Both the position numbers and the translations under genes were made by a program. This document shows positions 48,969 to 57,641 of a DNA stretch of 64,000 nt, piece by piece. The DNA is from CAVSJA01 sp963728145. GTDB lineage: Bacteria; Bacteroidota; Bacteroidia; Chitinophagales; Chitinophagaceae. Numbering within the stretch: position 1 is the stretch's first letter; each line of letters begins with the position of its first letter. The notes beneath the pieces were generated by a model. The model worked only from the letters and a program-made list of their open reading frames with translations. It made no database searches and was not told the DNA's origin. Location of the stretch: assembly GCA_963728145.1 (NCBI GenBank), contig CAVSJA010000007.1, forward strand, positions 62,001-126,000. The letters are read 5' to 3'.

Positions 48969-51587
48969 CTATCTGATCAAAGTAGCTGTTCCCTTCTTAA
49001 CTATCACTTTCCCAGTAAAGTCTGTTCCTTTAACCATCCAAACGTAGGTACCAGTTCCCTGGAGTTGGCCGCCAATTCTTCCATCCCATCCGCGGCCCAT
49101 TTGCGAGGTTTGGAAAACCAATTGACCCCATCTATTGAAAACACGGAAATACTCCATACTGGAAATTCCCACGCAGATTGGTCTCAATACATAATTACGA
49201 CCAGTTGGTGCAAAAGCGTTGGGGACAAAGATGTCAGGAGCTGTTTTAAATACTTTGATATTGATGGTGTCGAGTCCGAAACATCCCTCCGGCGTGAAAG
49301 CCCGCATTTGATAGGTAAAATTATCTGAGAGATTTGCTATTGGAGTCTGTGACCCTGAGTTGTTCAGGTAAGTCGATGGCATCCATTCAAAAAATTGGGC
49401 CCCCGTTCCCCTCAATTGAAGAGGTTGTCCAACCACTACCGCAGTATCGTTTCCTGCAAAGGCCAGGATCTTTGGTCGAACTGTTACCGTTACCGTCGAT
49501 ATTCCAGGTTTCGGGCAGCCCAGGGTATCATATGCCCTCAGCATATAAGTCGTGGTTCGTAAAGGAAATGCAGTCGGATTCAGAATATTTCCACTACTGA
49601 GCGTACTGGTGGGACTCCATTCGAATCCCGTTCCGATTATCCTTGCATTCAATTGCGCAGTATCATCATAACAAATGACTGTGTCCTCTCCGGCAATTGA
49701 CCCGGGATAAGGAACGGTCCGGACTTCCACATTGTCAAACGCATCACATTTACCGATACTCGCGGTTACGAAATATCTTGTTGTAGTTAGTGGAGTAGCC
49801 AAAGGATTTTTGATATTCGGGTTACTGAGACTGTTTCCAGGCGTCCAAACATATTTTAAACCATCGCCAGTAGGATTTAATCGAATCGTGTCGGTTGTAC
49901 AAATCGTTGTATCCCCGCCAGCATTCAGCGTCACGAAATCAACTACCCTTACCCGTATGGAATCCGTATTGATACAACCATTCTCATTCAAGGTGGTTTT
50001 ATAGAAGGTCGTTTGTTTTGGATAGACCAGCGGTGTCTGAGAATTTGCGTTGATGATATTATAATTCGGTCCCCAGGAGAATATACCATTTCCAAGCGCA
50101 TTCAACATCAAGGTATCGATACTACAAATGAGCGTATCACGGAATGGAAGCGCTATTGGAGGTTTGTCGCGTACTTCAACATTTGCAAAGACTGTGTCAA
50201 GACATCCTTTGTTGCTTTCCACGATCAATCGCACTTGCTTTACGCCAATTGAATTATACTTCCAGGAAGGATTTTTTAAACTGGATGTATCAGCGTTTGT
50301 AGTTTCATCTCCAAAATTCCAGCTCCATTTACTCGCTGCGCCATACCTGGATGCAGTCGTATCATTGAATTGCAATGGCAACAACACGCAGGTCCCTATC
50401 GTAGTGAATCCGGGGAAGAACCCTGGATAAACTCTTGCCATTGTTATGGTTGAATCCACGCATTGACCAGCGAGAATAACTTTCAACTGCACACGATAAG
50501 TTCCGGTATCGAGATACTGGTGATTAACCGTTCCTAATGGATTGCTGGTGGTATCCTTTTTGGTGTTATCACCATAATCCCAAATATAAACTGATCCTGA
50601 TGGGTTCAACTGTTCATTGGCGAAAGTGACAAAGAAATCATCGCAATAAGAATAATTTGGTTTCAAAACTGCTTTGAGCGGAATACAATCCGAAACAGCT
50701 ACGTGAATGTCTTTACGATGAATATTGATCAATACACCTTGTCTGTATTCATAAGCGCAAGCTGTTATTACAAATTGACCTGTAGTAGTTGGAGCAATTC
50801 CTGTGATCATACCCGTCTGCGGGTTGATGGTTGCCTGCCCTCCCAATGGCTGTGAATTGTTATAAGGAAAACGATAACTCAATTCCGGATATGGAGGAGG
50901 TGCTGCTTTGGGAGGATTAGGATTTATTTGAGTAGCCCCGGCAAAACCACCGCATAACACATAAGCCAATGAATCTGTACCATCCGGTTCTGCTGCACCA
51001 AAACTAAAATTGAAAAAGCTACCAATACATATCGCAGCCGCATCGTTGGTCACATAAGTTGGGCTTGAGTTCTTGTACGCCTCCGGCAATATACCAGTAC
51101 CTGGGATCTCTGCGATATAAGTGACTCCAACAGCATTACTCGGCGGCGTTAGATTAACGATATTATTTATTCGGCAGCATCGCTGATATGCGATCGTATA
51201 TCCCATAGTGTTGGTTGGGAGAATGACATTCCGGGTAAACCAACGGATTCGATAACAAACATCGCTTGGAGGGTTGCCGATACAGGGATTAGTTGCGGGA
51301 TCGAAGTTGATAAAGCGTTCATCTGACATCCGGGCTATGACGGTATCCCCGAACTGAGTACCAGTAGTCTTATCAAAAATGGTAAATGGAACTTGCGTAT
51401 CTAATTGTCCTGGATTGGTTGCCCGGCAATCTATGTACAGCTTAAGCGTGATTCGATATTCCGAAGTATTTGGAGAAGGACCGGGCCCGATATAGACATA
51501 ATAAAGCTCTCCACCCTTGATATGCTCAGCGACTAACGAGGGTACAGCTCCAAAAAGGCATAAGATTATGGGGATCAGTTTTTTCAT
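48969..51587 (-). CDS. Large secreted PKD-domain protein with T9SS type B sorting domain (paralogue)
   Basis: The 872-residue product shares layout and many motifs with its neighbour: signal peptide MKKLIPIILCLFGAVPSLVA, EHIKGGELYYVYIGPGPSPN, AYQRCCRINNIVNLTPP, PKD domains (VYIWDYGDNTKKDTTSN, SKWSWNFGDETTNADTS), the NAGGDTTICTTDTIRLNP-type repeats and a C-terminal PDIFVPNAFAPTGRNYVLRP to TATLIR type B sorting domain. The pair arose by tandem duplication, and both keep intact frames. It lies 21 bp downstream of the alpha/beta hydrolase gene on the same strand. Confidence 0.92.
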   Translation of the reverse strand: MKKLIPIILCLFGAVPSLVAEHIKGGELYYVYIGPGPSPNTSEYRITLKLYIDCRATNPGQLDTQVPFTIFDKTTGTQFGDTVIARMSDERFINFDPATNPCIGNPPSDVCYRIRWFTRNVILPTNTMGYTIAYQRCCRINNIVNLTPPSNAVGVTYIAEIPGTGILPEAYKNSSPTYVTNDAAAICIGSFFNFSFGAAEPDGTDSLAYVLCGGFAGATQINPNPPKAAPPPYPELSYRFPYNNSQPLGGQATINPQTGMITGIAPTTTGQFVITACAYEYRQGVLINIHRKDIHVAVSDCIPLKAVLKPNYSYCDDFFVTFANEQLNPSGSVYIWDYGDNTKKDTTSNPLGTVNHQYLDTGTYRVQLKVILAGQCVDSTITMARVYPGFFPGFTTIGTCVLLPLQFNDTTASRYGAASKWSWNFGDETTNADTSSLKNPSWKYNSIGVKQVRLIVESNKGCLDTVFANVEVRDKPPIALPFRDTLICSIDTLMLNALGNGIFSWGPNYNIINANSQTPLVYPKQTTFYKTTLNENGCINTDSIRVRVVDFVTLNAGGDTTICTTDTIRLNPTGDGLKYVWTPGNSLSNPNIKNPLATPLTTTRYFVTASIGKCDAFDNVEVRTVPYPGSIAGEDTVICYDDTAQLNARIIGTGFEWSPTSTLSSGNILNPTAFPLRTTTYMLRAYDTLGCPKPGISTVTVTVRPKILAFAGNDTAVVVGQPLQLRGTGAQFFEWMPSTYLNNSGSQTPIANLSDNFTYQMRAFTPEGCFGLDTINIKVFKTAPDIFVPNAFAPTGRNYVLRPICVGISSMEYFRVFNRWGQLVFQTSQMGRGWDGRIGGQLQGTGTYVWMVKGTDFTGKVIVKKGTATLIR

Positions 51588-51608
51588 TCAGATACTGCTA
51601 TAACGCAG

Positions 51609-52433
51609 CTAAGGGTTAGCAATTTCACTTTCGTGTAAAAAGTTCTCCAGAAACCGGGTGCAAAGGGCTGGTTCTTCCAGCATTCCCATATGCCCAGAAT
51701 CCCGAAGGATATGAATATAGCCCACAATGGGCATATGGCATTGTTGCAGACTCTGTTGTAATGGTATTGCATTGTCATGCTGGCCAATGATATAGAGTAC
51801 AGCCCCTGGGAATTCCTTCACGATTTGGGTCCGGTCCGGACGCGCCATCATAGCATCATAGTATTGTACGAGCGATTCAGCTGAAAAGTTGGTATTTTTT
51901 TCAATCAACTCCTCTACAATTTGAGGCTTTTCTGTCCTGGTTTTTTCCGAAAAAAGATTGGGAAGAGTTTGTTGTATGAATAATACGGCCCCATGTTCCC
52001 TGATGAATTCAATGCTCTTTCTGCGGGCTGCTTTCTTTTCTTCATTGTCAGCAAAAGCGCTGGAATGGACCAGGCCAATTGCGGTCAGGCTTCCGCGATA
52101 TTTTTCAGCATAGGCAAGAGTTATATATCCACCCATGCTATGGCCGATCATAATGGGTTTTTGACTCACGATTGCCGGCTCATTCAATATGATTTCATGG
52201 ATCGAAGCGGCCAATCCTTCCATGCTCATATCCTTTTGGATGTGTGAACGGCCACTTCCCGGAAGATCGGGAATGATTAATCGATATTCATTTTTCAATG
52301 CTTCAACCTGGTTGTCCCAAATACTTCCTTCTTCACCGAAACCATGGATCAGGAATACTGTTTTTCCATTGCCAATAACCCGGTAGTACAGCGGGTTTTC
52401 CCCGATGTTGATCGTCTTTTCTTCCATCTTCAA
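51609..52433 (-). CDS. Alpha/beta hydrolase
   Basis: A 274-residue hydrolase with an oxyanion-hole HGFGEEGSIWD motif (residues 30-40), nucleophile elbow GHSMGG with serine 99, an acid position in VLYIIGQHDNAIP and the catalytic histidine in ILRDSGHMGMLEEP. The lid region is helical. The substrate is unknown; esterase or lactonase-like members share this layout. It sits between the T9SS substrate and the DUF4105 gene, 2 bp from the latter, so the three may be one transcript. Confidence 0.88.
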   Translation of the reverse strand: MKMEEKTINIGENPLYYRVIGNGKTVFLIHGFGEEGSIWDNQVEALKNEYRLIIPDLPGSGRSHIQKDMSMEGLAASIHEIILNEPAIVSQKPIMIGHSMGGYITLAYAEKYRGSLTAIGLVHSSAFADNEEKKAARRKSIEFIREHGAVLFIQQTLPNLFSEKTRTEKPQIVEELIEKNTNFSAESLVQYYDAMMARPDRTQIVKEFPGAVLYIIGQHDNAIPLQQSLQQCHMPIVGYIHILRDSGHMGMLEEPALCTRFLENFLHESEIANP

Positions 52434-52435
52434 AT

Positions 52436-53668
52436 TTACGATGTTCCGGTTGCGAGTTGCAAGTCTCCTGTTTCTGGCTTCCAGTTACTGGTTGCCGGTA
52501 CTCGCAACCTGGAAAAGGTAACTCGAGAATAAGTTCTTGCGATAATAATAACCAGGATCGGAGCCACGGCTAAATTCAGTTGCTGAGGAATGAATAGCCA
52601 GGTTAATGCTACTAGTAAAGCCAGAATGCAGGTGAACTGTAGATATTTTTTAACCCATTTTCTTTTACTGTTGATCAATGGAGCTATAATTAAATGCGTT
52701 GGCAGTGCCCAGAGCAGGTTAAAGTTATTCCGGCACACATCATCGATTCGTATGATCCAAACTGTGAGAAGTACAACACCAAGCAATCCCAGTAAAAAGA
52801 AAAAGAAAACATCAAAAACTTTAAGGAATTTTTTTGCAGACGCTTTTTTTGAGAAATCCAAGGCAAGGATCAGTATCGCCAGCAATGCAAAAAGATATTC
52901 AGGCCTGAACCAACTGCTGGGAACTTTTATTTCAGGCGTGGGAACTACGACCGGTTTGTCCTTTACCAAAGCTTGTGAACGAATGCTTGCTGAATCAAAT
53001 GCCTTCATTAAGTAATCAGGAAGAAACATTGCCTGATCATTAGTTACTTTTTTATCTAGGTTTGCACCCAATAAAATATCAATTCCAAACTTACTCCAGT
53101 ATTGACCACCCTTATCCAGGTATTCATGGATCATATTCCGATAACTCGGGACTTTAGGAGGAAGGATATTTCTAAATTCAACCTGATTCCCTGTATTTTC
53201 TACAATGATATCTCTTGCACGTGTTGTACAATTATCCGTATGGAAATAATAGTTGTAAAACCTGTTTTCTTCCCGAAGGTTTAGCTTAAGCGCGTCAAAA
53301 AGTTTAATTCGTTCTGCACAGCTTAGGTTCAGGTCCTGTTCAATCACTCCCCTGTTTTGCATCTGGTACTCCATCACAAAATCTTGCATTGGATAAGCTG
53401 AAAGCGCATAACGCATTAACCCCTTTGTGAAATTCCAGTAAAATTCAGTTGGATTGGAATCATCAAAAGTGCCATAATTGAAAACGACATCAATGCCCGC
53501 AGTTTTATCCGTTACCCGAATTGCCGTATGTCCAAATAATGAATACAAATCTTCACCCGGACTACAGGTAAGCAAACTTATCCGAAGATTGCAAGTATCC
53601 TGGGATTGGACGACTAATGAAGTCCCGAAGAAAAGAAGCGAAATTAGAATTAGTCTTTTTATTTGCAT
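52436..53668 (-). CDS. DUF4105 membrane protein
   Basis: A 410-residue protein with a signal peptide (MQIKRLILISLLFFGTSLVVQS), a DUF4105 domain (CNLRISLLTCSPGEDLYSLFGHTAIRV, then FYNYYFHTDNCTTRARDIIVEN) and about five C-terminal transmembrane helices (YLFALLAILILALDF, FFFFLLGLLGVVLLTVWII, LLWALPTHLIIAPL, FTCILALLVALTWLF, AVAPILVIIIART). The conserved SLFGHTAIR and DNCTTRARD motifs suggest a cysteine/histidine active site. The last ~24 residues (RLRVPATSNWKPETGDLQLA...) are encoded by an inverted repeat and are probably acquired. The start at 53668 fits the signal peptide. Confidence 0.85.
   Translation of the reverse strand: MQIKRLILISLLFFGTSLVVQSQDTCNLRISLLTCSPGEDLYSLFGHTAIRVTDKTAGIDVVFNYGTFDDSNPTEFYWNFTKGLMRYALSAYPMQDFVMEYQMQNRGVIEQDLNLSCAERIKLFDALKLNLREENRFYNYYFHTDNCTTRARDIIVENTGNQVEFRNILPPKVPSYRNMIHEYLDKGGQYWSKFGIDILLGANLDKKVTNDQAMFLPDYLMKAFDSASIRSQALVKDKPVVVPTPEIKVPSSWFRPEYLFALLAILILALDFSKKASAKKFLKVFDVFFFFLLGLLGVVLLTVWIIRIDDVCRNNFNLLWALPTHLIIAPLINSKRKWVKKYLQFTCILALLVALTWLFIPQQLNLAVAPILVIIIARTYSRVTFSRLRVPATSNWKPETGDLQLATGTS
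52448..52509. repeat. GGTTGCGAGT inverted repeat inside a coding 3' end
   Basis: GGTTGCGAGT (52448-52457) and ACTCGCAACC (52500-52509) flank shorter CAACTGG/CCAGTTAC-like units. The whole lies within the last codons of the DUF4105 gene. Confidence 0.7.
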
Positions 53669-53689
53669 GCTTGGATTTAGGGCCAGCAA

Positions 53690-53722
53690 TTATTGATTAT
53701 TTATTATTAATTATTAATTATT
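53690..53722. repeat. ATTATTAATT heptamer-type AT array
   Basis: ATTATTGATTATTTATTATTAATTATTAATTATT-like sequence directly upstream of the DUF4105 gene. It is the same family as the AATAATC arrays and roughly complementary to 54058-54096. Confidence 0.75.
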
Positions 53723-53749
53723 TCAGTGGAGGCAAGCTCGAACAAATGA

Positions 53750-53929
53750 TTAGTTAAAACGTTTAGTTGGAATTTGTAATTCTGAATTGAAGAAATGAAC
53801 CCCATCCATATTTCTCAGTGCCTCTACTAATTCATCTCTCGGGATGGAAGGGAGCATTTGAGCTAATTCAACAGGCGAAATTGACTGGTTGCGCTTGGAT
53901 AAATCAAGTGGTGCTAATAATTTAGACAT
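53750..53929 (-). CDS. Short open frame, 59 residues, unknown
   Basis: Translation from ATG 53929 gives MSKLLAPLDLSKRNQSISPV, ELAQMLPSIPRDELVEALRN and MDGVHFFNSELQIPTKRFN, then TAA. The composition is protein-like with two likely helices, and codon use is not repeat-derived. No family is recognised; it may be a small gene or the tail of a decayed one, since the frame upstream is closed by TGA about 10 codons earlier. It occupies the 467-bp gap between the DUF4105 gene and guaB. Confidence 0.4.
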   Translation of the reverse strand: MSKLLAPLDLSKRNQSISPVELAQMLPSIPRDELVEALRNMDGVHFFNSELQIPTKRFN

Positions 53930-54057
53930 TACGCCAATTATCGCCTTCTCTATTTCCTTTGCTTGTCAGTGGTTATCATTGGCACCTTCTTCAAAAATGT
54001 TAGAAATTGATTTGTATTTGGAAATTACACTATTAATCAATTCGCAATTTTATCTGT

Positions 54058-54096
54058 ACCAATAATCAATAATTAATAATCAATAATTAATAATTG
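54058..54096. repeat. AATAATCAATAATT AT-rich array near guaB stop
   Basis: About five AATAATC/AATAATT units, ending 39 bp from the guaB stop. Confidence 0.8.
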
Positions 54097-54135
54097 ATTG
54101 CATCATCAGGCACTCTCATTTCATGCAACTTCCAC

Positions 54136-55630
54136 CTAACGACTATAATTGGGTGATTCTCTGGTTATTTCTACATCATGCGCATGGCTCTCTTTCATTC
54201 CCGCATTAGTGATCCTTACAAACTGCGCCTTCTGTAATTCACGAATATCCTTGGCTCCACAGTATCCCATACCTGCTCTTAGTCCGCCAGTGTATTGATA
54301 AACTATTTCGGTAAGGCTTCCTTTAAATGCAACGCGTCCTTCAATTCCTTCGGGAACATATTTCTTTACATCTTCTTCAACATCCTGGAAATAACGGTCG
54401 CTGCTGCCCGAACTCATTGCACCCATTGAACCCATCCCGCGGTATTGTTTGAATTTTCGTCCTTCGTAGATGATGGTTTCGCCCGGACTTTCTTCTGTAC
54501 CTGCAAACACAGATCCCATCATCACGATATTTGCGCCTGCTGCTAAGCGCTTTTACCATATCACCGGTATAACGGATACCACCATCCGCAATCAAAGGAA
54601 TTCCAGCCTTGCCTAAAACAGATGCTGCTTCCATGATCGCAGTGATTTGAGGAACACCGGCACCAGCAACAATTCTTGTAGTACAAATTGATCCTGGACC
54701 AATACCTATTTTAACAGCATCTGCACCCGCATCAACTAATGCTTTTGCACCGGCTGCGGTCCCAACATTACCTGCAATTACCTGGAGATTCTTAAACCCT
54801 TTCTTCAATGATTTCAGGGAATCGATCACGCCCTTGCTATGACCGTGAGCACTATCCAGTGAAACAATATCAACGCCGATCTTCATCAATGCTTCAGCTC
54901 TTTCCATTAAATCTCTTGTTATCCCTAATGCGGCGCCCACCAACAATCGGCCGAAACTATCTTTAACAGCATTTGGATGAGATGTAAGTTGTAGAATGTC
55001 GCGATAGGTAATCAAGCCAACCAGTGTTCCATCTTTCTTGATCACCGGTAGTTTTTCAATCTTATGTTGGCTGAGAATATTTTTTGCTTTCTTAAGATCA
55101 GTACCCGCTGGCGCAGTGATCAGGTTTGTTGAAGTCATTACTTCGCTTATTGGGCGACGAGAATCTGTTTCAAAGCGAAGGTCGCGGTTGGTCAGGATGC
55201 CAACCAGTTTTTTAGTATTGTCTACAATTGGAATTCCACCGATCTTATTTTCCCTCATCAATCGTAGCGCATCTCCAATGGTCGAATCCTTATTGAGTGT
55301 AACCGGATCAATGATCAATCCGCTTTCGCTCCTTTTCACTTTTCTTACCTGTTCCACCTGCTTTTCAATCGACATATTCTTATGCAGAATGCCCAATCCG
55401 CCTTCCCTTGCTAAAGCGATTGCAAGATTGGCTTCTGTAACTGTATCCATTGCTGCCGAAAGCATTGGAATATTGAGGGTGATCTGCTTTGTTAGTTGAG
55501 TGCTGATACTTACATCACGCGGCAAAACCTGGGAATATGCCGGAACCAGCAGAACGTCATCGAAGGTCAGGCCTTCGCCGAAAAATTTGGATGATTTTTT
55601 AGATGGAGAGGGATTAATTAGTGTTGCCAT
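54136..55630 (-). CDS. guaB: IMP dehydrogenase (one frameshift)
   Basis: An IMPDH of about 497 residues. It has the catalytic-barrel opening GLTFDDVLLVPAYSQVLP, two CBS domains at about 107-215 (NKIGGIPIVDNTK, IEKLPVIKKDGTLVGLIT), the catalytic loop GPGSICTTRIVAG with cysteine 316 and the YRGMGSMGAM flap. It converts IMP to XMP, the committed step to GMP. The frame is broken at 54544: upstream reads MVKAL and the expected AAGANIVMMGSVFAGTEES continues after removing one base. As the gene is usually essential, sequencing error is likely. The start at 55630 (MATLINPS) is the family start. Confidence 0.94.
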
Positions 55631-55664
55631 GTGCGAAGATAAGGAGTATTTTATATTTACCTCT

Positions 55665-55897
55665 ATGATCGTCATCCCCGCGGGATAACTTCATGTTCTT
55701 CTGAAATGATGACGCTAAGCGGGGATCCCCTACCAACTGCGCAGGAAATTTAGCTAATGTGTAGTCGATTGTAAGGTCTGCTCTTTCGATTTAATACTTT
55801 CTTGAAGCGCAGCTGATATGTTGTTGGTAGGGGGTCCCCGCTTGGCTCCTTCATTTCGTAAGTTCCTGAAACAACACCGCGGGGATGACGATCATGA
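55665..55897. repeat. MITE-like 233-bp palindrome
   Basis: The ends ATGATCGTCATCCCCGCGG and CCGCGGGGATGACGATCAT are perfect inverted repeats. Inside, AAGCGGGGATCCCCTACCAA pairs with TTGGTAGGGGGTCCCCGCTT, so about 80 bp per arm are complementary with some divergence. It sits between guaB and dprA. No gene is seen inside. Confidence 0.85.
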
Positions 55898-55933
55898 GGG
55901 CGCAAGAGTCCACGAGTGTTTGCAAACTGCACC

Positions 55934-57040
55934 TCAGTTCGCGAGCCGATAAATTTTTCCAGGAAGGCTAATGATGATATTGTTCAGTTCGAGATTCAAA
56001 ATAGTTGCAGCTACTGTACTATTACTCAGATTAGAAAATCTTTTTATTTCATCAATATGCAGAGTGGCTTTCTCCTGAAGCATATCGACAATGATTTTCT
56101 CTTCGGGATTTAATTGAATGAATAATTCTTTTTGCTTCGGAACAGATTTCTTGATTGTTTCTTTCCAACCCAATATTTCAAGCAACTGTTCGGCATCACT
56201 TAATAATATCGCTTTGTTCTGTTGGATTAAATGATTGCATCCTGTGCTTTTTGCATCACTGACTTTCCCCGGATAGGCAAACACATCTTTATTATATCCA
56301 TTCGCAAGTTCTGCGGTGATCATGCTTCCACCTTTAACTCCCGTTTCAATCACAATAATTGCATCACATAATCCAGCTACAATTCGATTGCGCGTTGGAA
56401 AATTATGTTTATCCGGTTTTGTGTGACTGGGAAATTCTGTAAGGAGTCCACCGCCTTTGCGGATCATGTCCTTCGCGAGATTGGTATGTTCAGGTGGATA
56501 AACCTGGTCGAGCCCATGCGCCAGTACACCAACTGTGGACAAGCCATTTTTTATTGCTGTTTTATGTGCAATCGCATCTATTCCGAATGCCAGGCCGCTG
56601 ATGACAAGAACCTGTTCGGTTGAAAGATCCCGGATCAGCTTTTCGGTTTGTTGTTTACCATAGTCGGTATTGCTTCTCGTGCCGATGACCCCAATGATCT
56701 TTGAAGAGTTGAGATTTGCTTTGCCCTTATAAAACAACAGGCTCGGTGGATCATAACAATGAAGCAAGCGCTGCGGATATTTTTTATCGGTAAGAAAGAA
56801 AGTTTCTATTCCGTACCGATGAATAAAAGCAATTTCTTTTTCGCAAACATCAAAACCTCTAAATTCCTTTATTCGTTTCGCCCGGATCGAACCAATCCCT
56901 TCAATCTTTTCTAAATGGCTTTTTGATGATTTGAAAATTGCCTCGGCAGAACCCAACTTATCCACCAATATTCGCGCATGTACCGAACCGATATGAGGAA
57001 CATTAATAAGCGCAAGCTGGTATAGGAGATCCTGGTTCAA
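55934..57040 (-). CDS. dprA: DNA-processing protein DprA
   Basis: The 368-residue protein has an N-terminal helix-hairpin-helix region (NVPHIGSVHARILVDKLG, IEGIGSIRAKRIKEF), the Rossmann-like DprA core (IGVIGTRSNTDYGKQQTEKL, VISGLAFGIDAIAHKTA, PTRNRIVAGLCDAIIVIE, GGSMITAELANGYNKDVFAYPG), and a C-terminal winged-helix (HIDEIKRFSNLSNSTVAATILNLELNN). DprA loads RecA on incoming single strands during transformation. The start is TTG at 57040 (NQDLLYQLALINVP); no ATG is available upstream, though the frame stays open. Confidence 0.93.
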   Translation of the reverse strand: MNQDLLYQLALINVPHIGSVHARILVDKLGSAEAIFKSSKSHLEKIEGIGSIRAKRIKEFRGFDVCEKEIAFIHRYGIETFFLTDKKYPQRLLHCYDPPSLLFYKGKANLNSSKIIGVIGTRSNTDYGKQQTEKLIRDLSTEQVLVISGLAFGIDAIAHKTAIKNGLSTVGVLAHGLDQVYPPEHTNLAKDMIRKGGGLLTEFPSHTKPDKHNFPTRNRIVAGLCDAIIVIETGVKGGSMITAELANGYNKDVFAYPGKVSDAKSTGCNHLIQQNKAILLSDAEQLLEILGWKETIKKSVPKQKELFIQLNPEEKIIVDMLQEKATLHIDEIKRFSNLSNSTVAATILNLELNNIIISLPGKIYRLAN

Positions 57041-57183
57041 TTGATAAAACCTTTGGTGCTTGCGTGTAGGATCGAAATTACTAATTATTCCTGTCTGGCT
57101 TACACCTGGAAATTTGATTATTTATTATTGGATCTCGAACTACTGGCATTTCGCCAATAAGGGGTGCAATAATTAATAATTAA

Positions 57184-57618
57184 GGGTCGTTCCAAAAACT
57201 CAGGATCGTTAAACAGATTGCACATTTTGCAATTAATCAATTTGATTCTGCTCCGGAATGACCCCGAAGGCCTGCCCTGTGGGGGTCCCAATCTTGGTAG
57301 AAAGCAAAATGCGTGAAATTTTTTGAGGACCCCGAAGGGGTCAAATCTTGGTAGCCGTTAATGATTCAATAGGAATTTTTCTGCAAAAAATCACGCGATG
57401 TTGGTGGATGCAGGTGTTGAATTTGATGTGCGATATACTTTCAAACTACCAATGGACTAATGTGCCACGAGGTTGGATCCCTTCGGGGTCCTCAAAAAAA
57501 TTTATCACGATTTGCTACCAAGATTGGACCCCTTCGGGGTCGTTCCAAAAACTCAGGATCGCTAAACAGAATCCACATTTTGCAAATAATCAATTTGATT
57601 CTGTCGTGGAATGACCCT
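57184..57618. repeat. 435-bp composite repeat: 81-bp terminal direct repeats around an inverted pair
   Basis: Copies at 57184-57265 and 57538-57618 (GGGTCGTTCCAAAAACTCAG to GGAATGACCC) are about 90% alike; each has GGGTCGTTCC/GGAATGACCC ends. Between them, 57287-57340 and 57475-57528 are inverted (CCAATCTTGGTAG against CTACCAAGATTGG, with GACCCCGAAGGGGTC palindromes). No reliable coding frame. The flanks 57119-57183 and 57617-57640 are AT-rich heptamers; the last ends 2 bp before the PorE-like gene stop. Confidence 0.85.
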
Positions 57619-57641
57619 TAATAATCAATAATCAATAATGG

